Below are positions 22,401-34,900 of a DNA stretch of 64,000 nucleotides, in pieces. Position 1 is the first letter of the stretch; the number at the start of each line of letters is the position of its first letter. The notes under the pieces were generated by a model, which did not search any database, was not told where the DNA came from, and saw only the letters and a program-made list of their open reading frames with translations. A program made the position numbers and the translations under genes. The DNA is from Eragrostis nindensis (Eukaryota; Streptophyta; Magnoliopsida; Poales; Poaceae), in the NCBI GenBank assembly GCA_012490785.1, contig JAAXCT010000504.1, positions 401,959 to 465,958 of the forward strand, in the 5' to 3' direction.

Positions 22401-23460
22401 TCTTTTTTGTAATTATGCACGGGCGCCGTGCTTCTCATGCACATTACCATGAAACGGGCGGTGGATCCTCAGTTAGGTGTACGCAGCAGCACGTCGAGAA
22501 AATTTGTAACAGGCAGCGCTAGCTTTGCGAGTGATCGTCCTCCATTCCTCTCCTACTGTCCTACACACGTACAAATTAAGGGGTTCTCACGATGCATGCG
22601 AACGCCGGAATTCGCCGTTGTGCCGCCTCATTCGATCGGCCGTCGTTGCACATCCGGAAACCACACAAATCGATCGACCGTTGACCCCGAACAATCAAGT
22701 GGCGGTCCGTGCTGTTTGTTGCAGTGTGCCGCGTGCTCCATGACCCATATCTACCCGGCCGGGAGGAGGCAAGCTCCTAGCTTGTTGAATGCCTGACCAG
22801 TGATCGCTCTTGTGAACAAACGAACGCGCCCGCGCACGCAACCGGCGTGCCAAGCTAGGCTGCGTGGAGCCGTACGTCGACCGGCCGGTGCGCCAACCAC
22901 GCACGGGCTGGATCCGCACGGCGGCCGTGGACCAACGGACGCGGCGGCACGTGCTAACGTACAGGCAGCGGCCCGTTCCCATCACCACCGGTCGGTGCGC
23001 ACGGCACGGGTCTCGGCTAATAGCAGCCGCACAAATACGGCCTCGGCTGCGTGGATTCTGGATAGAAGACCTACAGAACAGAACATGAATTTTTCGCTGA
23101 TCATTCGAGATCGTCGAGTCGATATCGAATCAGTTGAAGGGGGCGGCTATCTGTCACTTGTGGGAGACTTTTGCTTCCCGGCTTGCTTACTGCATCGATC
23201 CGCTTGCCAAAGTGGAGGCCACAAGAGCCGGTCGTTCGTACGCATAAATAAAAGTCCTACATTGAGCAGGTGACAGTACTGAGTCGTGCTTCTTTGATGT
23301 CCTTGTGAACGCATAATTGTGAAGGCGATACGATACCAGCAATTGAGGAAGTGGGCGCGCGGCTGTAGCATGTAGCTGGAGGTCTTAATTAGTTTGCTTA
23401 AGGCGTGTGCATCTCAGTTACTTTGATGGGACGCCGCTTCAAGTACATGAACAAATTTAG
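22401..23460. other. Intergenic, no gene recognised
   Basis: Moderately GC-rich with several 70-157 codon frames on both strands. None shows a domain or intron structure. Confidence 0.45.
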
Positions 23461-23470
23461 TTTCAATTAT

Positions 23471-23606
23471 CAGTACGTGGGGTTATTGGCCCCTACCAGG
23501 GGATTCATTGGTGGTTTTGTTCATTACTTAGACTACATATTTCTGTCCAATTCATCTTCCTGGTCGAATTAATCAGTACGTGGGGTTATTGGCCCCTACC
23601 AGGGGA
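23471..23606. repeat. Perfect 33-bp direct repeat with palindromic core
   Basis: Identical 33-mers at 23471-23503 and 23574-23606 start CAGTACGTGGGGTTATTGGC. Each contains the inverted pair CCCCTACCAGGGG. The spacer is 70 bp. Confidence 0.85.
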
Positions 23607-23716
23607 GTACGTGAGAAGACGTTTTTTTTTTTTCAAATAGTGCAAACGGATCTTTTGGAAGTTGCACAGGTGTAGAACGGAGTAACAGACTCGGTTTTGT
23701 TTGTAAACAATACATG

Positions 23717-23786
23717 GATACTGATGAAATAGGCCATCCTGATTCTTTTTTTTTTGATACTGATGAAATAGGCCATCCTGATTCTT
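23717..23786. repeat. Perfect 31-bp tandem duplication with T-run spacer
   Basis: Copies at 23717-23747 and 23756-23786 start GATACTGATGAAATAGGCCA. Eight T residues separate them. Confidence 0.85.
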
Positions 23787-24179
23787 CTATATTTTTTTTG
23801 TTGGATTTTCATATATTTTACATCTTATAAATAAAACCAAGTTCGATCTTTACAACTTTTGAATATTCATATAACATAAACTATTTTCAACGTGTGGTTT
23901 TGTTTTATTCTTTCAAGAGTTTTAGGCATGTTTTTAGATGTATCTTTTCAGGATTCCTGTGAGTTAGTGTTTTCCAGCGATATTTTCCCTACTGGACAAG
24001 GTAAGACAGTAGAGTAGAAAGAAAGCGGGTAGGAAAATCTTATGAAGGTTCCGATGTTTGTATTTTAGTAATACATATCGAGGGTGCAATCAAGACAACT
24101 TGATCTGTACTATATATATTGTCATAATCGACACCATTTTTTAAGTTCATATTAAAAGTAAGAACATGTACTTCATACT

Positions 24180-25350
24180 AGTGTTTTCTGTTGTTAATAA
24201 TGACATGCCAACTGGCCTACAAGGTATCTTATGTTGGTTGATCATGTGGTAGGAGCACAGAGAGAAGACGCTTATTATTAAGTTATCTCGCTAATAATGG
24301 CACAGCAGAAGAACTCTTGTTGAAAAATAGATCATATGGATCATTTGCAAGCTTAATATAGTCCCCTTTACTTCAAAGATGAGCTGTTGACCAGCTACAA
24401 CACATGAAACTCCAACCAATCTGGTCGTCCCGAGATGAGTTCTGCCACGCCTGATCTCGATCTCTAGCCCAAACTATTGTGCTCGCGCTTCGTGCTTGTA
24501 CATTAACAAAGAGAAGCAACATGATTGCACGACCAGTTGCAGTATTTGTAGCCCTTGAAAGCTGGAAAGCTCATGTGCTTGTGTGTTGCAGCCTACTTGT
24601 TAAGGTTATCTTCCTGTTTATAAATTTTAGCATATGGCCAGATTAATTTTTTCTGTCGAAAATAGCATGCAAACTGGCCTACAAGATCTTATAGTGGTTG
24701 ATCATGTGGTAGCAGCACACAGAGGAAACCATAATTATTTATTTTTTCTGGCAAATGGCACAGCAGAAAAACCCCTGTTGAAGGATTGATAGCCCCCCTT
24801 GACTTTAAACAAGGGCTGTTGACTTGCTAACACATGTAGTATATCATATTTGTTCATGGGACTGGCTGTCAGCCTGTCAGGTACCAAACAGATTGTTTAT
24901 GCTAGATTCAAGTGATATCCCCAAATTGTATTATATAACAAATAAAGTAGGAGGATGCCACAGTATATACATGCATGAAACTCGAATCAATCTAGCTGTT
25001 GAGATGAGTTCTGCGAGGTCTGATCTCGATCTGTTGCCCAAACTATAGCGCTCGCGCTTCATACTTGTACGTTAACAAACTGAAGCAACATGATTGCACG
25101 ATCGGCCAGGCCAGTTGCAGTATTTCTAGTCCTTGGAAGCTGGAGAGCTCATGTGCTTTTGTGTTGGAGCTTTCTTGTTAAGATTATCTTTCTGTTCAAG
25201 TATATGAAACCCATGAAAGGTCTTACCAATAGAATAGATGAACCGAGAGAGAGAGTCAGAGAGGCCAGCACATGGCAGCCTGCTGGGCGTCTGGCTATTT
25301 TGGTTCGTTCAGGTCTCGCTGACTTGCTAGATCATGGGGTTCTGAGCCAA
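24180..25350 (+). repeat. Two adjacent copies (B, C) of the dispersed non-coding unit
   Basis: Copy B (about 24180-24640) and copy C (about 24650-25350) share AACTGGCCTACAAG, TTGATCATGTGGTAG, GGCACAGCAGAA, GGCTGTTGAC or GAGCTGTTGACC, TGAGTTCTGC, CTGATCTCGATCT, CCCAAACTAT, CTCGCGCTTC, AAGCAACATGATTGCACGA and TTGCAGTATTT. No open frame is conserved between copies. Confidence 0.65.
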
Positions 25351-25513
25351 CACGGCAGCTTGGATCTAAAATGGTACTCCAATGCAATTACCATTGGCTG
25401 ATCCGTGTTTTGACGCATAATCTACGCACTTTGATGAGTCATCCGTGTCTGTCTCCCTCCTACGAGGTTGGATCGCATCGAGTACGTAGGAGGCAGAGTC
25501 ATAAAAGGTTGTA

Positions 25514-25746
25514 CTCCCTCCGTTTTTAATATATGACGCCGTTGACTTTTCTCGTTACGTTTGACCGTTCGTCTTATTCAAAATATTTGTGTAAATAGCT
25601 AAGTGTATAGGTTAATCTTAAAGTGCTTTTGATGATGAGTCCAATGATATTCATTTCACATTCAAAAAGTAATTATTTAAATCTATATTATTGGTCAAAG
25701 TTCAACAAAAAAGTCAACAGCGTCATATAATTAAAAACGGAGGGAG
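25514..25746. mobile_element. Stowaway-type MITE
   Basis: 233-bp element with inverted ends CTCCCTCCG and CGGAGGGAG, flanked by TA on both sides (25512-25513, 25747-25748). Internal inverted segments include GTTGACTTTT and AAAAGTCAAC. No coding. A classical grass Tc1/mariner-derived MITE. Confidence 0.92.
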
Positions 25747-25748
25747 TA

Positions 25749-26542
25749 GCTTTTTCCGTTTGGTCAATGGTTTCAATCTTATCCTCTGCTTAGCCCCACT
25801 GTTTGTGATTTTAACGGATGTCCGTAATCCTTAGTGACCCATCATCGCCATGAGACGTACGGCAACCAAAATTTTGCCACAAATGTGTGTACAGATACGT
25901 GCAACCAATTCCCTTTTTTCCCCTGTTCTTGTCGCCAATGATGTGAGCTAGCTACTCACTTACGCAGGCGCATGGCATGGGCATGGCTGCAGCGCAGCAA
26001 TGCGAAGGCCACTGTCGACACAAAATTGCGAGTTTCAATCAGCGAGACGCCGCAAGCGGTGTGGCCCTCGTGACTCCACAGTGGCACCACGAAGTTTTGT
26101 GGGCTACCTAACAGCAACCAGTTTTCCATCTGTAACAAATCAAGAGAGCGAATGGAAAAGGAGAGCTAGAGAATTTGAAGGATGTTAGCTATTTTTTATG
26201 TGATATTTTAGTAGATATCAGTCGCTGTCCTGAACTGATTTGTCAGTATGTATTAGCCCAGCTGGCCACGGCTGCAGGATGTGCAAGGCGATTAATTTGT
26301 TTGTCTGGCTGGCGATTAATTTGTTTGTCTGGCTCGCTGTAACCTTCAGGAATCCCAGTTCTTTGTGACTTCGCTTAGCGTATGAATTAACCGCACCGGC
26401 CAGTCGGTATGTATGATGCACGTTGCAGCAAGACGCATGGCATTGGCAACTTTGTGTAAAGATCATAAGTTCTCGTAGAGCTAGTGATATTTCTAGCTAG
26501 TACGTCCCATCATGGCCGTCAATGTGTTCCATGCCTTCATTA
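25749..26542. other. Intergenic, with a 24-bp perfect tandem duplication
   Basis: No gene recognised. The tandem repeat is at 26287-26310 and 26311-26334 (GGCGATTAATTTGTTTGTCT start). Confidence 0.6.
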
Positions 26543-26560
26543 TCTATTATCTTAGTATTT

Positions 26561-27186
26561 GAAGAGAAAAAGAAGCCACCACGTTTGCTCTCAAAGCCAC
26601 GAAATTACCACGTTAATCGGGAAAAAAGAAAAGCTACGAGCCGTTGGATTTTATGAACATCTAACAGTCCAGATTAACGAAAGAGTACAAGTCAAATGCA
26701 ACCATGATGGTATAATTTTTGGAATAAAAATATAAAAAAAGACTGGAAGCTTGATTTTGTCACGGATTGGAGAAGTCCCATGCTAATCCGTGTCATCAGG
26801 TTATTTTAGAAGTTAGTATAGAAACAAAACAAAGCACCACACGGTAGATAGTATCTACACGTTAACTGGGATAGCGCCTACGCGTTAACTAGAGAAACAA
26901 ATTAAAGTCACACAGCGCATGTTAATCTATATCTTCAGTTATTTTGGAAGTCTATGGATTTAGCAGTAAAGAAAAAAAAGTCACACCCGGTATTTGGGAA
27001 GTCCAATGATTTACCAGGAAAAGAAAAGGTCACGCCCGGTTACAGCTCAAATTACGTAAGGTAGATTTTTAAAGAGAAAAAAGAAGCCACCACGTTCGCT
27101 CTCAAGACCATGAAATTACCACATTAATCAGAAAAGAGAAAAGCTATGAGCCGTTGGATTTTATGAACATCTAACGGTCTAGATTA
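26561..27186. repeat. Direct repeat of the Helitron head region
   Basis: Sequence at about 26561-26676 (AAGAAGCCACCACG, then GCCGTTGGATTTTATGAACA) recurs at about 27067-27186. A shorter third copy is near 27262-27308. A second pair of repeats (AAGTCACACCCGGT and AGGTCACGCCCGGT) lies between them. Confidence 0.7.
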
Positions 27187-28740
27187 AACAACATACTTAT
27201 GTCAAAATAATTCATAAATAGCAAAATTCGTATATAAATAATACTTAATGGGATAAAAAAGAAAGATATGAATTCGTCGGATTTTATGATCATTCAATGG
27301 TCTAGATTAAGGTTATAAAAAGACCTTTCTAATTTGTATATAGCTAATACTACGAAATACTAATTAGATGGATCTGCGTTGAACCTTCCATGGATACTAG
27401 AGGGTTCCATACTAATTAGATTACTAATAACTAAAGCAATGAGAAACGGCAGGATTCTACACGAGACCAAACCCATCTCGCAAGCAATAGTAATTGACAG
27501 TGGGAGATTCAGAATTTTGGAAGTCACACGTACTTAGAGTTACAAATAACATTGCCTAGGACTCTTAAACACATACACCTTATCTAAGCGTTTCAAGTTG
27601 GACATGAGAGGCATGATGGTCCCTGCAACTTTGCGAGAGAAATGGAGGCTTGGACGGCATGCGGTCGGACTCACCGCCGATGGGCGCTTCGACCGACGAA
27701 TCGACGATGCGACGTGGCTTGCCAGAGTTGGGCATGCAATCAGGTGACTGGCACAGCTTAATGTGGAGAGCTCCATCACTTTTCAAGCTTGGCGCAAGGA
27801 TTTGATTTGTGATCCAAGTATGGAGATGGATTTTAGCAATCCATAATCGATCGAGCAAGCAATCGCCGAGATTATTAGTAAGGTTGCAGCGGCCTTACTC
27901 TGGAAGACACATGCGTCTGCCACCACAAGCCTAGGAGACTACGAGCACGGCCGAATCACAAGCTAGCAAAAGCAGAAGGAAGCGAGGTTTACAGGGTCAT
28001 AGGGTCACAGGGTCAATTATTTTAGGACGGAGGGAGTAGATAAGAATAGGTTCACAGGGTCGACCTCTCCACCACATTGAACAGGTTCACTGTTCGCTAC
28101 CTGCGGCACGCGTCGCGGCCAGCATCGCCGCGCTGGGACCAGAGCACTGAGAGGAGGTGGTAGTACCAGCCGGCGACCTCCCCGCCAGCTCCTTCCGCCG
28201 CGTCGCCACGGCCGATGCCCAGTAGAAAGTCGTGCCAGATGAGCTCACCATAGGCAAGGCCGTTGACGCTGAGCAGGCCCTCAATCTTCACACCTGTGCC
28301 GGCAACCATCGAGGGTTGCTTCAGCTACTGCTGTAGGTGTGCCGCTATCTGCAAGGTCGTCAACGCAACGAGTCTCTGTGCAGCTCCCGGCCGTTGGCAG
28401 CTTCCTCCACAATCAGATGAAGCTGGGGCAGCAGCAAAAACATCGTTCAACTCCAACCTCGTGATTTTCTAGAGGAAAAAACAACGGGGGCTGGAGATAA
28501 GAACATGCCTGCGTACCTGCAGTTCGCAACTTGCAGCACGCGTCCGCTCAAACACTTGCTGCGTGAACCCTATATAATTAACCTCACCCTTATTGCATGT
28601 TTTCTCATCAAAATTAGTTGCTCACGACGCACAAACACTTCTAGAAGAATATATGCCGGCCCCAAACTAGCATACGAGGAAAACGTATTCAATGTACATG
28701 TGCCTTTTTTCCCTGCCTCCTATCAGCATTACATTACTTC

Positions 28741-29265
28741 CAATATCAAGTTATTAGATCTAACCAACATATGTGTCAAACATTTTTTGTAGATCAGTAT
28801 CTTACCACAAATAAGTGGATTAGAAATCCATCGACATACTGCCCAGTTCGCCCTGAACATCTGTTCTTCAACAAAAAAAAAAAACGCAAGGTAATGAGTT
28901 CCCTGCTTTGATATTCAGATTTCATAGAAAACAATGCCAGATTTACTTCTTCTTTTTTACGAATGTCTTTTTTATATTCAGAATTCGTAGAAATAATGCC
29001 AGATTTACAACTATAATATACAATCATCTATCTAACATAATGAAACTATGCAGATCTATATCTTTGACAATGCAGACCTATATGCTCAAATTATTAGGTC
29101 TAACAAACATATACATGTCAAATATTTTTTGTTGGTCGATATCTCACAACAATGCAGTGGAATTCCATCAACATACTGGCCAGTCCACCTTGATCATCTG
29201 TTCTTCGACGGGAAATATCACGTAAGGTAATGCGTTCACTGCTTTCATATTCAGATTACATACAA
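28741..29265. repeat. Imperfect direct repeat inside the Helitron (about 180 bp)
   Basis: Copy 1 (about 28741-28920) and copy 2 (about 29090-29265) share GTCAAA.ATTTTTTGT, CATCAACATACTG or CATCGACATACTG, CATCTGTTCTTC, GCAAGGTAATG or GTAAGGTAATG, and CTGCTTT.ATATTCAGATT. Confidence 0.65.
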
Positions 29266-29448
29266 AATAATAAGAGATTACAAGAAATCTACATTCGCCT
29301 TGCTAACACAATGAATTATTGCCGAAAACAGGGATTTGTGGCAACAAACAAGTGACAAAAAGAAGTCATCAATTACCATGGTACAGGATGAGGAGCCAAC
29401 CTCAAGGTTGGATTCTTCGTATGATTAAACTGAACAGGCCGTTGCTCG

Positions 29449-29449
<1 letters not shown>

Positions 29450-29493
<44 letters not shown>
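29450..29493. repeat. Poly-C then poly-A tract
   Basis: A run of about 34 C residues followed directly by about 10 A residues. Confidence 0.9.
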
Positions 29494-29494
<1 letters not shown>

Positions 29495-29882
29495 TAAACG
29501 AAGGAGTATTGTTTAACATGATATGTTTATGAATCTAGAGCCCTCATAGTGACGGTGGCATGCTTTGAGTGGTTTGATCATCAGTTTTTTTGCGCGAGGG
29601 TTTGATCATTAGTGTTATTATACTTTCTTCTTTGTTTTTTTCATTTTATATGCCTCTGTACACCAGTGTTACTTTTAATGTTTATGTTTGACTATAGCTA
29701 CTTGGAAGTAAAGGCGATGATGGTTGTAGCCATGTCCATATATTGGTGGTAAAGGCTGATTTTTATAAAATAATTGCAAAAGTATGAATCTAGAAACTAA
29801 GATATACTAAATAAATAGCACGCGCTATCAGCGCGGGCCATCATGCTAGTTAAAAATAAAAGCACTCCAAGCCACGTACAGC

Positions 29883-30652
29883 CAGTGGCAGAACTGGACA
29901 AGAAATAAAAGGGGGCCGCACAAAAACACGATAAACATTCTAGGTTCAACAATTTAGCAATTTGCACCAAATTCTCGTGACATCTCCATACACACCACTA
30001 GTTAGTCATGACATATAGTAATTCAACGTGCAACACAAAAACGAAGATACTTTGCAAAATATTTCAGTTAATTGAGCATTTTGATCAACGAAATCATCAT
30101 ACCCTTCTGTAGCTAACTTCTTGTAGAAAGGGAAAAAAAGTCTTTCTTTTAGGTTTAACCTAAAGACCAGACCACAAATTCAGTGGTATCCTATCATGTT
30201 AATCATATGTCAAATTATATATCTGATTGCTTCAATCTGTGCATTGATCAAGAAAAATAAAAACAATTTACTTCTTTACATTTGTGGCTGCCGGATGCGA
30301 GAAGCAGCTGCAGCCGCAACCGCCGGGATCTCGCCTTGAGCCCCCAAGGCAGCGGCCGTCATGGGAGTGCTGGAGAAGTCGAAGCGGTACGCTCACAAAC
30401 ACCAAAGATGAAGACGTTTCCGTGTCGTGCGATTCGTGTGCCCCATTGGAATTTTGAATGGTGTACGTGAGTTGGGAATCCTGAGTCTAAGTGATTACTG
30501 GACATTTTCGTTAGCAGCTAGGGTGTTGTGGCTCGACCAGACATGGCCTCCAATTGGAAATTAGCAACAAGTAATTAGAGAAATTACCGCGGTGGTGTGT
30601 GTTGTGTGTCGGGGGGGGGGGGGGGCGGCATGCCCCCTCAGTTCCGCCTCTA
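29883..30652. mobile_element. Small hAT-like non-autonomous DNA transposon
   Basis: An 8-bp target duplication, CGTACAGC, flanks the element (29875-29882, 30653-30660). The ends are imperfect inverted repeats: CAGTGGCAGAACTGG and, read inward from the right, TAGAGGCGGAACTGA. A G run of about 14 bases lies near the right end. No transposase. It sits 33 bp after the Helitron end. An 8-bp duplication with a CAGTGG-type end suggests hAT. Confidence 0.68.
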
Positions 30653-30660
30653 CGTACAGC

Positions 30661-31950
30661 TAGCGAGGTGCCATTTTTTCTATGGCAGCACATGCTCTGT
30701 TGTTGGTCGTGTTACCACAACCCCAGCGCATTTACAGTTAGACCGTACGACATGCTTTGGTTTCCTTTTGCCTTGCCAAGCCAGGTAATGAATTTTGTTT
30801 TCACGAAAATCTCTTAAAACTTGCCGATCTTTATATAAACATAACTTCAGATTAGCCACTATCGTGATCTAATGGTATTGTATCGGACAATGTACATGGA
30901 AACATAACATAAGGAGTATGCCGAATTTTCTCATGTAAAACGTCCCCTTAGATATGAGTACCAACTTCACAATCATTGAATGTACATATGCCATCTCAAC
31001 TATATAAACACCCATAAACCCATATCTAATGGAAAACCATAACCATAAGTTCTCTCCTCGCGTTCTACTTCAAACCCAAGGCCATATCCAGGAGGCATGC
31101 ACTATTAATAGATCCAAGGACAACACATTCCGAGCTACTCGTATCAAACAAGGTTTCAAACAAAATTGCCATGGCTGTACCAATGAGGGCTCCTACCTCG
31201 CTCAACACCCGGTGCCTCTTTCCAAGGCCTTATGTAGTCGGGCGGCCTGCAATCGCCTCTCCAATAGTAAGTCAGGTACAATATATATTGATTGCTACTA
31301 ATCTTTCTTGCCCCTACCTAGCTCCAATCAATGTTTTAATAATACTAAATATATTTTCTGAAGTCAACATCTACCACACACAAAAAACATCCTTTTCAAC
31401 CAAAATCCAAAGAATTGGATTTCACGTTACCTTTTTCAATGCTAATATCCAATAGACACCGAAAATCAATTGCCTAAAGGCAAGGAAGAGAATCATGTTG
31501 AATTTTCATGAGGAAGAAAAACGTCCACTACACGTGCACGACTAAACTTGACAAGCACCCGCAGAAAATCCAATTATTATCATTTAAAGAGACCCCTAAG
31601 CCCATCACGTCTCTCTTGTATGTGGGTCCCCCACCCACCTCAACCTCTACAATATCCGTCTCACAATGCCAAAACTACCCTCGTTTTTCCACCCAAAGTC
31701 CATCATCCTGGCCTATTAAAACCCGGTGGATCCCTCTCGCTTTCCTCCCCAAACAAATCAGGGCCAAATCCGATACACACAGAGGAGGAGGCAGCAGGCA
31801 GCCATTACTCCTCCCGGTCACTCCTCACTCCCACCAGCGAACCACCACCGCAAGCTGCTGGGGACGCCTGCAAGTACAGGCGAACATCCGCTTCCATTAC
31901 TGAGCGTCAGAAGGTTCGATTCGATCCGTCTTTCACCGCAATAAATTCTC
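30661..31950. other. Intergenic/promoter region of the ALDH gene
   Basis: Contains a TATA-like site (CTATATAAACACC near 30998) not followed by a recognisable gene, and a pyrimidine/purine-rich region near 31740-31870 that is probably the ALDH core promoter and leader. A small frame at 31171 with a chloroplast-transit-like composition is not supported. Confidence 0.4.
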
Positions 31951-31951
31951 C

Positions 31952-34900
31952 ATGGCCGCCGCCACACGGAGGGCCGCCTCCTCGCTGGTCGCCCGCTGCC
32001 TCCTCGCTGGCAGGGCCTCCGCTGCCGGCGCGCCGCCTGCTGTCCCCTCTGCGCTCCGCAGGCCAGGTACTAGTACTACCCATCGAAATTCATTGCTCCC
32101 GTCTTCTTGGACCCTGCATCCTCCTGTTAAGCTCGTCGTACGGACGAAATCTTTAATCGTCCCCGGTCTTTTCTCGTAGTAACAAAGTTTGTTCACTTAT
32201 TTTTCTCGTAGTAACAAAGTTTTGTTGATGATCAAAAGGCGCTGTCCTTTGTAGTAGATACAACTGTTTGCCACCAAGCGTTTGTTTTGTTTCTTCGATC
32301 TTGTCAAGGGAATCCGATGCTGTGTCGTCTGCACCTTTTCTTGTTGGACTTTTTGGATCTGAGCACACGTGGTATTTTTGGGTGCCGCTGTGTCGAGGTT
32401 GCATCTGAATTTCTTTGGATTAATGTTACCAAATCTTATTAGTTTGTTCCCTTTCGTTCATTCCTTCTTTTTAAAAGAATCTTTTGTATCGGTGTAATTA
32501 TTTGTTTAGGTGACTGTTGATTGAAAAAATCAATCTCGTAGCAGAAGAATAAAAACGATGTGTGACCTGTAATTTTCTCTGAATAGTTAGTCTAATGCTC
32601 TCTCTCACTATCTCTGCGTATGTGTGCGTCTTATTGTGTGTACTGTATCAGCCCTCATCTCTTGGAAAATCATCCTTGCAACTCCCATCATACGTTGCTT
32701 TCCCCCACCGTGCCATCATCTTCTGTACCATCTCGGCTGTCTGCTCAGCTAATATGGACAGACTTTATGTAAATTCCCGGCCGTGCCCTCGCCCATTACG
32801 TCTCTGAATGCGTGGCTTCTTGGCTCTGTGCGTCACAACTGAGTCACGGAGTGAACATCAGTCTGGACTTTTCTCTTTGATGGGCGCCGGAGATAAGATT
32901 TCGTGGGAGATGATAAGACGCCAAATTTTTGTCTAGTCCTTATCGGTCCAATGGAAAATCGTAGCTTTTTTTTGTTTCCCACTGTTTTGCTTGCTACCTG
33001 TACTCCTTGCCGGGGTACAGGTCCACCAACAACCAGCATGACGTGACTCACCAACTCCATTATTTAGGTTAATTGATTGAAAATAAGAACCAAATTGATG
33101 ATCATATGATTTGCAGTATGTGATCTGTATTCCTCATCTGTATAATTCAATAATCCAACCATCACATAATGTAACAATATTGAAATCAATCAGTCGATTT
33201 CGATCAAGTATGAAGTATTGCAAAGTTCCTGTGTTTCAAATTCTGTATTTGTCCTCTCGAATCTGAATTGCACACGAACTAATTCACCACTTATGTGAAC
33301 TTGTGCTGCACAAGTACGTATAAAGTGCATTCATCTCATCATGTCATGATTGGAGACATTTGCATTTCGATGGAACATGAACCAGATTTGATCCAGAACT
33401 GGACAGACGCCTCATGCTGACAGCCATTGGCAAATCGTTTTTATCCTTGGAACATACTTGTTCATTTGGAATCTGTTTTCTCTTAGGAAAGTGCTTTATT
33501 ACGTCTGACCACAGAGCACGATACCTGCTTGCAGATGGGACTCGCGGACTGTTGCCAGGGATCTTTCAAAGGTTCAGCACTGCAGCTGTAGCAGAGGAGC
33601 CCATCTCGCCACCAGTCGAAGTGAACTACACAAAGCTCCTCATCAATGGCGATTTTGTTGATTCTGCATCCGGTATATATATATTACTTCAGCTTTATTC
33701 CCATTGTATGTAATGGCTTATGTTTAGCTTGTCAGCATCAGTTCAATTGGTAATTATGTGGGCTTTCGTCCAGGCAAAACTTTCCCAACTCTGGACCCTC
33801 GTACTGGCGAGGTGATTGCTCATGTGGCTGAAGGTGATGCTGAGGACGTTAACCGTGCGGTCAATGCAGCCCGCAAGGCTTTTGACGAAGGGCCATGGCC
33901 AAAGATGACTGCCTATGTAAGCACTTGGCTAAGTTGGCTTGACAATTTCTGTTTCTGATGTGTTGTTTATTGATCTTGACCATGCTCACAGCTGCTTTTT
34001 TTTTTTTTTTTTGCAGGAAAGGTCTCGGATTTTATTGCGATTTGCTGACTTGATAGAGAAGCACAATGACGAGCTTGCTGCACTGGAGACATGGGACAAT
34101 GGGAAGCCATATGAGCAAGCTGCTCTCATTGAAGTGCCCATGGTGGCCCGTCTTATGCGTTACTATGCTGGTTAATATCTTACTTCTGATATTACAAACA
34201 AAATTAGTCAGAATACGCATATATTGTACATTTCTGATTGTGTTCAATTATGCAGGCTGGGCTGATAAAATCCATGGTCTCATTGTACCGGCCGACGGCC
34301 CGCACCACGTACAAGTGTTACATGAGCCGATTGGAGTCGCAGGGCAGATCATCCCATGGAACTTCCCACTTTTGATGTACGCCTGGAAGGTTGGCCCTGC
34401 TTTGGCATGTGGGAATAGTGTTGTTCTCAAGACTGCGGAACAAACTCCCCTATCCGCCTTGTATATTTCCAAGTTGTTGCATGAGGTTTGTGCAAAAATA
34501 AATTTACAATAAGCTCCTCGTTATTGCAAAATCATTACATGTATTCTGGCAGAATGGCTCTGAATCATCTGACAACCTCTTTTCATGTTGTATTGATAAA
34601 GTTGTGTTATTAGTGGGAGTGATGCTAAGATCAGCTGAATATATTGACATGTGGATTAATCAGATACAGACGACAAACAAGAGTTGGATACCAATATAAT
34701 TGCATATCCGAACCCAGCTGCACATTTGAACATATATCTGATTTGTTATTATAATAGAAAAGAATAGTAATAATTTATACATCTGCACATTATTTTGGAG
34801 AATCAGAACTGATAAAAACTTGCATGTTTCTTGAGTAGGCTGGACTCCCTGAGGGCGTTCTGAATGTGATCTCTGGTTTCGGTCCAACTGCTGGTGCTGC

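Larger units (their letters stand above)
26543..29849 (+). mobile_element. Probable non-autonomous Helitron
   Basis: The 3' end is characteristic: a GC hairpin (GCGCTATCAGCGC, 29823-29835) about 10 bp before CTAG (29846-29849), followed by T. A plausible 5' end, TCTATTATCTTAGTATTT, begins at 26543 after an A, so insertion between A and T holds. There is no inverted repeat and no target duplication, as expected. No Rep/helicase coding is visible. The interior has internal direct repeats and some minus-strand open frames (27858-27580, 28309-28097) that might be gene pieces but are not recognised. The 3' end is well supported, the 5' end less so. Confidence 0.62.

Noticed and set aside
23471..23606. 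CRISPR-like array
   Set aside because: Only two repeats with one spacer, in a plant nuclear context. It is a local duplication.
31029..31455. Possible first exon of a plastid protein after a TATA-like site
   Set aside because: Composition is suggestive but there is no following exon, no domain and the ALDH gene begins nearby.
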